This document shows, piece after piece, positions 1 to 5,137 of a stretch of DNA of 7,784 nucleotides. The stretch comes from Betaproteobacteria bacterium (lineage in GTDB: Bacteria; Pseudomonadota; Gammaproteobacteria; Burkholderiales; Burkholderiaceae_C). Made by a program: the position numbers and the translations under genes. The notes under the pieces were generated by a model, which had not been told where the DNA came from, did no database searches, and saw only the letters and a list, made by a program, of their open reading frames with translations. The stretch is from positions 1-7,784 of the forward strand of contig JANXLW010000024.1 in NCBI GenBank assembly GCA_025354965.1, written 5' to 3'. The number at the start of each line of letters is the position of its first letter. Position 1 is the stretch's first letter.

Positions 1-672
1 CGCGGTGCCCGCTCCAAAAAGGCGGACATCTCCACGCTGAATCTGGGCGCCTGCGTTGACTGCAGTCTGTGTGTCCAGGTCTGCCCCACCGGCATTGACA
101 TCCGCCAAGGCCTGCAATACGAATGCATAGGCTGCGGCGCCTGTGTTGACGTCTGCGACACCGTTATGGACAAAATGGGCTATGCGCGCGGCCTGGTCAA
201 ATACTCCACCGACAACGCCATGCGCCAGCACTGGAGCCAATCACAGACTCTGCGCCATGTGCTGCGCCCGCGCGTGCTGATCTACTCCACCATATTGGGC
301 GCCATCGTCGTCGCCATGCTGGTCAGCCTGACGCTGCGCACACCCTTCAAGGTCGACGTCGTGCGTGACCGCGGCGTCACCGCGCGCATTGTGGCCGATG
401 GCAGAATCGAGAACGTGTACCGGCTGCAACTCATGAACGCCACCGAATCACCGCAGCATTACAAAATCACAGCCAACGGCTTGCCAGGACTGCAGATCAG
501 CTCCGACAATGTGGTGCTGGTGGACTCCACCCAGGCGCGCTGGGTGGCGGTGCGGGTGCAGGCACCTGCTGATACGGCGGCGCCAGGCGCGCACCCGATC
601 CGCTTTGAGATCGATGCGCTGGACACGCCCGGTCACTTGTCAGAAAAGTCAGTTTTTTTGGTTCCACAGTAA
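1..672 (+). CDS. ccoG: Cytochrome c oxidase accessory protein CcoG (FixG family), 3' part
   Basis: This is the C-terminal 223 residues of a CcoG/FixG-type protein; the reading frame is open from base 1, so the N-terminal half with its membrane helices lies outside the window. The visible part starts with two cysteine clusters that bind 4Fe-4S clusters: C18-x2-C21-x2-C24-x3-C28-P and C42-x2-C45-x2-C48-x3-C52 (numbered from base 1). One hydrophobic segment follows at about residues 92-112, then a soluble beta-rich tail matching the FixG C-terminal Ig-like domain. CcoG is a membrane iron-sulfur protein needed to assemble cbb3-type oxidase, where it acts in copper handling (family knowledge). It is normally encoded next to ccoNOP, presumably just upstream here. 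The stop is TAA at 670-672. The Met at 166 is internal, since the iron-sulfur motifs precede it in frame. Confidence 0.93.
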   Translation, partial: RGARSKKADISTLNLGACVDCSLCVQVCPTGIDIRQGLQYECIGCGACVDVCDTVMDKMGYARGLVKYSTDNAMRQHWSQSQTLRHVLRPRVLIYSTILGAIVVAMLVSLTLRTPFKVDVVRDRGVTARIVADGRIENVYRLQLMNATESPQHYKITANGLPGLQISSDNVVLVDSTQARWVAVRVQAPADTAAPGAHPIRFEIDALDTPGHLSEKSVFLVPQ

Positions 673-681
673 GGAATCGCA

Positions 682-705
682 ATGCAAAACCGCTCGCTCA
701 CTTAG
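682..705 (+). other. Seven-codon mini-ORF with good ribosome binding site
   Basis: An AAGGAA Shine-Dalgarno-like sequence at 671-676, overlapping the ccoG stop codon, is followed after 5 nt by ATG at 682. The frame encodes only MQNRSLT and stops with TAG at 703-705. That stop runs directly into the AGAGGA ribosome binding site (704-709) of the next gene. It could be a coupling leader, or the residual start of a lost gene; ccoH/fixH often follows ccoG, and its absence here would fit. No product function can be assigned and it may be fortuitous. Confidence 0.35.
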
Positions 706-718
706 AGGACAGACCAAC

Positions 719-1009
719 ATGTTGTCACAACGATTGATGTGGATCGCCTGGCCGGCTTTTTTAATGGCCGGCGTGCTTGAAGTACTGGTGTTTGGCATGA
801 TCGACCCACAAGACCTGCAGTGGTTCGGCCATCCCGTGGAATTGTCGCGCCAAGGTGTCTACACCATGACTTTTTTTGTCTTCTGGGGCGTCACCAGTGT
901 GTGCAGCGCTCTGACCACACTGCTGTCGATGTCGCCGTTTGAGGTCAACCGCTGCCCGCTACCGGCCCATGAGCGGCCGGATGGCTGCCCCAAGCAGGAG
1001 TGTCGATAG
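719..1009 (+). CDS. Small two-helix membrane protein downstream of ccoG (unknown function)
   Basis: A 96-residue protein with two predicted membrane helices, about residues 7-28 (rich in W, A, L, V) and 47-70 (TFFVFWGVTSV region). A short connecting loop and a polar C-terminal tail complete it. The tail is cysteine- and proline-rich, with C79, C90 and C95 in CP-type contexts, and C62 sits in helix 2. The start at 719 is chosen because an AGAGGA ribosome binding site lies at 704-709 and the preceding in-frame sequence lies out of frame over ccoG. The gene begins 46 nt after the ccoG stop on the same strand, so it is probably co-transcribed. Similar short membrane proteins accompany cbb3 oxidase genes in Comamonadaceae (recollection, not checked). 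The tail cysteines could bind metal or form disulfides; that is only a possibility. I recognise no named family. Confidence 0.75.
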   Translation: MLSQRLMWIAWPAFLMAGVLEVLVFGMIDPQDLQWFGHPVELSRQGVYTMTFFVFWGVTSVCSALTTLLSMSPFEVNRCPLPAHERPDGCPKQECR

Positions 1010-1083
1010 GGTGGGATGAGCGCCATCAGGGCAATCCTTTTGAACCGAATTATTTTTAGCGCATTGCACGCATCCAATTTCAT

Positions 1084-1431
1084 ATGAGTACCTTTGACCA
1101 TACTGGACTGATTCAAGATATCAATCAGAACCTCGCTCCATTTCGAAAATCCCAGTCTGAGGCGATGCAGGGTTTTGGGCAGTTGGCGCGCGCCGCCATG
1201 GCTGAGGGAGCCATTAGCGCCAAGACAAAGGAATTGATAGCACTGGCCATTGGCGTCACACAACACTGCTCAGGCTGCATCGGATTTCATGTCAAGGCAT
1301 TGCGCAGACTTCAGTGCACGCGCGCCGAAATGGAAGAGATGCTGGGCGTGTGCGTCTACATGGGAGGTGGTCCGGCACTGATGTACGCGGCCGAAGCTCT
1401 CAGCGCTTGGGACAGCATGGCGCCTGAGTGA
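1084..1431 (+). CDS. AhpD-like carboxymuconolactone decarboxylase family protein
   Basis: A 115-residue protein with the AhpD/CMD fold signature: E50, then C62-S-G-C65 and H69. The E to first Cys spacing of 12 is the same as in AhpD, and a GGGPALMYAAEAL segment follows at residues 94-106. In AhpD the equivalent Glu, Cys pair and His form a thiol-disulfide centre that reduces peroxiredoxin. Here the His between the two cysteines of AhpD is replaced (G64), so the proton relay differs and the exact substrate is unknown. No decarboxylase role is implied by the family name. The length is typical of stand-alone single-domain members, which supports the ATG at 1084, although no clear Shine-Dalgarno precedes it. 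A later ATG at 1165 has a GAGG upstream but would remove part of the first helix. It stands 74 nt after the membrane protein gene. Two extra cysteines, C78 and C90, are present. Confidence 0.88.
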   Translation: MSTFDHTGLIQDINQNLAPFRKSQSEAMQGFGQLARAAMAEGAISAKTKELIALAIGVTQHCSGCIGFHVKALRRLQCTRAEMEEMLGVCVYMGGGPALMYAAEALSAWDSMAPE

Positions 1432-1439
1432 TTTAAATG

Positions 1440-1491
1440 CCTTGCCCGAGTTGCGCTGCGCAAGGGTGATGGACAACCCGCGCACGCGGGT
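1440..1491. repeat. Pair of short inverted repeats in the gap before the CsbD gene
   Basis: Two adjacent dyads lie just after the AhpD-like gene. The first is CCTTGC (1440-1445) with GCAAGG (1460-1465), nested with TTGCG-CTG-CGCAA (1451-1463). The second is ACCCGC-GCAC-GCGGGT (1476-1491), a 6-bp stem with a 4-nt loop. Neither is followed by a run of T on the plus strand. On the minus strand the first dyad is followed by CATTTAAAT. They could act as a weak terminator for either strand or as a protein-binding site. Beyond these repeats, 1432-1636 shows no gene. Confidence 0.3.
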
Positions 1492-1624
1492 GCCCTCGGC
1501 GCGCTCATTTCCGGTGCCAATGGAATCTGTGCGCTGGCAAACAGACTTCGGGCGGCAGGCCCCCTAAGCTCACGACAGAGATCAGGGGCAAGATCTTCCG
1601 GCACTTTGCCAATTCACACCACTC

Positions 1625-1631
1625 AAAAGGA
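1625..1631 (+). promoter_or_regulatory. Ribosome binding site of the CsbD-family gene
   Basis: AAAAGGA lies 5 nt before the ATG at 1637, which supports that start over the overlapping shadow frame beginning at 1653. Confidence 0.7.
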
Positions 1632-1636
1632 CCGAA

Positions 1637-1855
1637 ATGAACTGGGATCGCATTGAAGGCAACTGGCATCAGCTCAAAGGCAATGTCCAGCAGCAATGGG
1701 GCAAGCTTACCGATGACCATCTTCATGTGCTTGCGGGCAGGCGCGACGACCTTGCCGGCAAGATTCAGGAAAGGCGCGGCGTCTCCAAAGATACACAGAA
1801 GCAGCAACTCTCTGATTGGAACAAGCGCATCAGGCAGGCAAGTAACTATCGGTGA
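1637..1855 (+). CDS. CsbD-family stress response protein
   Basis: A 72-residue, highly charged, Gln-rich and fully soluble protein that matches the CsbD-like family. Its N-terminus MNWDRIEGNWHQLKGN carries the hallmark W-x-x-I-E-G-x-W-x-x-x-K-G pattern. A second repeat-like part (WGKLTDD, then LAGRRDDLAGKIQ) follows the family layout. CsbD proteins are small, probably alpha-helical, general-stress-induced proteins of unknown molecular function; Bacillus CsbD belongs to the sigma-B regulon. The ribosome binding site AAAAGGA and the 205-bp upstream gap suggest its own promoter, although I could not identify one reliably. Its last 26 bp overlap, tail to tail, the 3' end of the deaminase gene on the other strand. 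Confidence 0.9.
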   Translation: MNWDRIEGNWHQLKGNVQQQWGKLTDDHLHVLAGRRDDLAGKIQERRGVSKDTQKQQLSDWNKRIRQASNYR

Positions 1856-3155
1856 AGTGCGGCTGATCGGCAGGCAACATCAGCGAGGTTTGCGTCGGTC
1901 GCCCGGATAACAGCAACTGGCTGGTGGCCAATGGCGTCTCGGCCACCAGTTGGCCGCGCCGGTACACCTTCAGGCGCGTGGCGCGCAGGCGGATGGCTTC
2001 CACCGGATTGCGTGCCTGCAACAAACAGAAGTCAGCATTGCAGCCGACTTCCAGACCATAGTCTTGCAGGTTCAAAATCCGTGCCGCATTGACAGTCACT
2101 GCGTCAAAACACTGGTGCATGGCAGCCTGGCTGGTCATCTGCGCCACGTGCAATCCCATGTGCGCCACTTCCAGCATATCGCCTGACCCGAGGCTGTACC
2201 AGGGGTCCATCACGCAATCGTGACCAAAGGCGACGTTGATGCCAGCGGCCAGCAGTTCGGGCACGCGCGTCAGGCCGCGGCGTTTCGGGTACGTGTCGTG
2301 CCGCCCTTGCAGGGTGATGTTGATCAGCGGGTTGGCCACCACCCGCAATTGCGCCTCTGCCATCAGTGGCAGCAGTTTTGACACATAGTAGTTGTCCATG
2401 CTGTGCATGGAGGTCAGGTGCGAGCCGGTGACGCGGCCGTGCAGTCCCAGACGTCGGGTTTCAAACGCCAGTGTCTCGACATGGCGCGAAAGCGGGTCGT
2501 CCGATTCGTCGCAGTGCATGTCTACCATCAGGCCACGCTCGGCGGCAAGTTCACAAAGCAGCTTGACGCTCAGTGCGCCATCCGCCATGGTTCGTTCGAA
2601 ATGCGGAATGCCGCCAATCACGTCCACGCCCATATCGAGAGCGCGCTTCAGATTGCTCAGGTGCTGCTCAGGGCCTTGTGGGCCGCGCAGCAGGCCGTCC
2701 TGCGGAAAGGCCACCAGTTGCAAATCCAGGTAGGGAGCGACACGTCGTTTGACCTCCAGCAACGCTTCAACCGCCAACAGCCGTGGGTCGCAAATATCAA
2801 CGTGACTGCGGATTGCCAGCAGCCCTTTGGCCACCGCCCAGTCGCAGTACGTTAGGGCTCGTTCAATCAAGGCCTCCTGGGTCAGCAGCGGTTTGAGCTC
2901 GCCCCAAAGGGCAATGCCCTCCAGCAGCGTGCCGGACTGGTTGACGCGCGGCAAACCGTAGCTGAGCGTTGCGTCCATGTGGAAATGGGCATCAACAAAC
3001 GGTGGACTGAGCAGCAAACCCTGCGCGTCAACCACCTGCTGCGCCGGGGCATCCAGACCAGCTGCAACCTCGACAATTTTCCCGGCGCGAACCGCGATCG
3101 ACATGCTGGTGCGTCCATCTGGTAGCGTGGCATTTTTCAGCAGTAAATCAAGCAT
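1830..3155 (-). CDS. codA: CodA-type cytosine deaminase with Cys at position 314; candidate 5-methylcytosine deaminase
   Basis: A 441-residue amidohydrolase aligning along its length with E. coli CodA (about 427 aa); the excess is mainly a C-terminal tail. Residues visible: H57-x-H59 metal pair in VDAHFHMD, Q152 in AFPQDG (E. coli Q156), GIPHFE at 182-187, H214 and E217 in MHCDESDD, H246 in SHLTSMHS, D313 in GHDC, and W319. From H214 onward the numbering equals E. coli's. The enzyme should hydrolytically deaminate cytosine or a related base in the cytoplasm. E. coli D314, which contacts the substrate near C5, is C314 here (codon 2216-2214). Loss of that Asp is known to mark enzymes that accept 5-methylcytosine. 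The ATG abuts the TAG of the upstream permease, with AAGGTGA within the permease end as ribosome binding site. It is the last gene of a nucleobase-type ABC transporter operon. Deaminase function is confident; the exact base is inferred. Confidence 0.93.
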   Translation of the reverse strand: MLDLLLKNATLPDGRTSMSIAVRAGKIVEVAAGLDAPAQQVVDAQGLLLSPPFVDAHFHMDATLSYGLPRVNQSGTLLEGIALWGELKPLLTQEALIERALTYCDWAVAKGLLAIRSHVDICDPRLLAVEALLEVKRRVAPYLDLQLVAFPQDGLLRGPQGPEQHLSNLKRALDMGVDVIGGIPHFERTMADGALSVKLLCELAAERGLMVDMHCDESDDPLSRHVETLAFETRRLGLHGRVTGSHLTSMHSMDNYYVSKLLPLMAEAQLRVVANPLINITLQGRHDTYPKRRGLTRVPELLAAGINVAFGHDCVMDPWYSLGSGDMLEVAHMGLHVAQMTSQAAMHQCFDAVTVNAARILNLQDYGLEVGCNADFCLLQARNPVEAIRLRATRLKVYRRGQLVAETPLATSQLLLSGRPTQTSLMLPADQPHFTDSYLPA

Positions 3156-4085
3156 CTAGCGTTCACCTTTGCGATAGGGTTTCATCAGTGCCTGTGGATA
3201 GCTCGCCTTGCGGGCCACCAAAATCAAGGCTGCGATTGACAGCACGTAGGGCAGCATCAAGTAAATCTGGTATGGCAGGACGGCACCGCCTGATTGTTGC
3301 AGGCGCAGTTGCAGGGCATCAAAAAATGCGAATAACAAGGCTCCCAGCAAAGCCTTGCCAGGGCGCCACGAGGCAAATACCACCAGCGCCACGCAGATCC
3401 AGCCACGCCCGTTGACCATATTGAAAAAGAAGGCATTGAAGGCTGACAGTGTCAGGAAGGAACCGGCCACGCCCATCAACGCCGAGCCGGCCACAATGGC
3501 ACCGGTGCGCACCGCAGCGACTGACACCCCCTGCCCTTCGGCCGCCTGCGGGTTTTCGCCTACCATGCGCACCGCCAGACCGATGGGTGTCCGGTACAGC
3601 ACATAGGCAATTAGCGGCACAGCCATCAGTGCCAGCAGCGTCAGTGGGGTTTGTTGCGCCAGTATCGGCAGGCCGAGCCAGTCCATTTCATGCAATGGGG
3701 TGATAGTCGGCGGCGTTGTGACTTTTGGAAAACTAACCCGGTAGCCGTAATAACTCAGGGAAGTTGCCAACAGCGTGATACCCAGACCCGACACGTGTTG
3801 CGACAAGGCCAACAGCACCGTCAGGAAGGCGTGCAGCAATCCAAATACCGCCCCTGTGAGCGCCGCCACCAGCACGCCCAGCCACAGCGGTGCACCTGCG
3901 AAGACTGCCAGCCAGCCAGTGAAGGCGCCGGCCACCATGATGCCTTCAATACCAAGGTTCAAGACGCCGGCGCGCTCGCACAGCAACACACCCAGCGTGC
4001 CCAGAATCAGCGGCGTCGCAATGCGCAATACTGCGACCCAGAAGGACAGGTTGGTGAGGATGTCGAATAGTTCCACTATTTCCAC
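3156..4085 (-). CDS. ABC transporter permease, nucleoside/nucleobase type (YufQ/NupQ-like)
   Basis: A 309-residue integral membrane protein of the BPD_transp_2 family, the second permease of BMP-type nucleoside/nucleobase ABC importers. Family features visible are RIATPLILGTLGVLLCERAG followed by VLNLGIEGIM (residues 21-50), VGENPQAAEGQGVSV (175-189), which is the cytoplasmic coupling region, and NGRGWICVALVVFASWRPG (225-243). About eight to ten hydrophobic segments cover the rest. It should form the translocation pore with the other permease. The start is uncertain. GTG at 4085 overlaps the upstream gene by 10 nt but lacks a clear ribosome binding site. GTG at 4076, three codons later, overlaps the upstream stop as TAGTG and has GGTGGA just before it, giving 306 residues. 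No ATG is available near here. It ends TAG, directly abutting the deaminase start. Confidence 0.92.
   Translation of the reverse strand: MEIVELFDILTNLSFWVAVLRIATPLILGTLGVLLCERAGVLNLGIEGIMVAGAFTGWLAVFAGAPLWLGVLVAALTGAVFGLLHAFLTVLLALSQHVSGLGITLLATSLSYYGYRVSFPKVTTPPTITPLHEMDWLGLPILAQQTPLTLLALMAVPLIAYVLYRTPIGLAVRMVGENPQAAEGQGVSVAAVRTGAIVAGSALMGVAGSFLTLSAFNAFFFNMVNGRGWICVALVVFASWRPGKALLGALLFAFFDALQLRLQQSGGAVLPYQIYLMLPYVLSIAALILVARKASYPQALMKPYRKGER
3163..3169 (-). promoter_or_regulatory. Ribosome binding site of the deaminase gene inside the permease 3' end
   Basis: AAGGTGA, read on the minus strand, lies within the last codons of the upstream permease, 7 nt before the deaminase ATG at 3155-3153. 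The permease stop TAG (3158-3156) directly precedes that ATG, an arrangement that favours translational coupling. Confidence 0.65.
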
Positions 4086-5137
4086 CGCACTTTGTACTGC
4101 GTTAGCAGCGTCGCCACCAGCACCGAGATCAAGGACGCAGCGACGATCACGTCGGCGATATAGGTTGGCACACCGATCGCGCGGCTCATGCTGTCGGCGC
4201 CCACCAGCACACCGGCCACAAACACGCTGGCAGCCACCACGCCCAGTGGGTGCAAGGCCGCCAGCATGGCAATCACGATGCCGGAGTAGCCGTAACCGGG
4301 CGACATGTCGAGCGTCAGATAACTGGTGCGCCCGGCCACTTCAATAGCACCGGCCAGGCCAGCCAGAGCGCCCGACAGCATGGCCACAATGATCACGGTG
4401 CGCGTGACCGAGACACCGGCAAAAGCGGCCGCGCGCGCGTTGGCACCGACGGCGCGAATGTCAAAACCCAGCACGGTGTATTTCATCAGTACCCACAAAC
4501 CCACTGACAGGACGCAACCCCAGATGAGACCGGTATGCACGCGTGTTTGGGGAATCAATTTGGAGAGCTCCAGCTCGCCCATCAAGGCCACGCTTTGCGG
4601 CCAGCCCATGGCGGTCGGGTCTTTCATGGGGCCGTCAAGCATCAGGGACACCAGCAGCAGCACTATGAAGTTGAGCAGCAGCGTGGTGACCACTTCATCG
4701 ACGCCCAGCTTGGTCTTCATCAGCGCCGGTCCCAATAGCAACAGCGCACCGGCCAGCGCGGCGGCCAGCATCATCAACACAAACAGCAGCGCCGGCGGCA
4801 ATGCAAACCCGGTACCGTCGTGCAGTCCGCCGACCGCCACGGCGGCCAGTGCGCCAACGTAGAGTTGGCCCTCGGCGCCAATGTTGAACAGGCGCGCCTT
4901 GAAGGCAACCGTGGCAGCCAGGCCCGTGAGCATGAGCGGAATGGCACGGGTCAGGGTTTCACTTAAAGCGAAAACCGAGCCAAAGCCACCTTGCAGCAAT
5001 AAGCGGTAGGTCTGGCCGACCGGGGCACCAGCCCACAGCACCAACAAGGAGCCCACTAACAAGGTGAACAGCACGGCCCCGACGGGTGCCAGCAACAGCG
5101 CGGCCGCCGAAGTTTCACCGCGTTTTTCCAGTCTCAT
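4076..5137 (-). CDS. ABC transporter permease, nucleoside/nucleobase type (YufP/NupP-like)
   Basis: A 353-residue membrane protein of the BPD_transp_2 family, the first permease of the transporter. Family motifs are ARLFNIGAEGQLYVGA (residues 81-96), DEVVTTLLLN (147-156), FDIRAVGANARAAAFAGVSV (225-244), which is the coupling region facing the ATPase, and GYGYSGIVIAMLAALHPLG (281-299). The first membrane helix is at about residues 11-36, preceded by a short charged N-terminus, MRLEKRGE. The frame is open 32 codons further upstream to 5233. I chose the ATG at 5137 because it forms a classic ATGA overlap with the ATPase stop and because the upstream extension is an arginine/glycine-rich stretch lying wholly over the ATPase gene. 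It partners the following permease gene, which it overlaps by 10 nt or 1 nt depending on that gene's start. Confidence 0.92.
   Translation of the reverse strand: MRLEKRGETSAAALLLAPVGAVLFTLLVGSLLVLWAGAPVGQTYRLLLQGGFGSVFALSETLTRAIPLMLTGLAATVAFKARLFNIGAEGQLYVGALAAVAVGGLHDGTGFALPPALLFVLMMLAAALAGALLLLGPALMKTKLGVDEVVTTLLLNFIVLLLVSLMLDGPMKDPTAMGWPQSVALMGELELSKLIPQTRVHTGLIWGCVLSVGLWVLMKYTVLGFDIRAVGANARAAAFAGVSVTRTVIIVAMLSGALAGLAGAIEVAGRTSYLTLDMSPGYGYSGIVIAMLAALHPLGVVAASVFVAGVLVGADSMSRAIGVPTYIADVIVAASLISVLVATLLTQYKVRWK

Noticed and set aside
509..718. Upstream extension of the small membrane protein frame to an ATG at 509
   Set aside because: This part is out of frame over the conserved FixG C-terminal domain and is Arg/Trp-rich shadow sequence; a good ribosome binding site supports 719.
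751..772. GCCGGC, a T-run, then GCCGGC, resembling a terminator stem with U-rich loop
   Set aside because: It lies within the first membrane helix of the 719-1009 gene; the T-run encodes Phe-Leu and sits in the loop rather than after the stem.
1040..1067. TTGAAC as a -35 element before the AhpD-like gene
   Set aside because: No acceptable -10 hexamer is found at 16-18 nt spacing.
859..1266. Minus-strand ORF of 135 codons spanning two plus-strand genes and their gap
   Set aside because: The product has no recognisable domain and the composition of a shadow frame. It covers well-supported genes with ribosome binding site or family motifs on the other strand.
1522..1550. GGAATCT followed by CAGACTT, considered as an ECF-type sigma promoter for the CsbD gene
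   Set aside because: The match to known -35/-10 elements is weak and the spacing unconvincing; a stress promoter is plausible but not supported by the bases seen.
3775..4862. Long plus-strand ORFs (for example 3775-4347 and 4326-4862) opposite the permease genes
   Set aside because: High-GC antisense shadows with low-complexity Ala/Ser/Thr/Arg content and no motifs; the minus-strand permeases explain the region.
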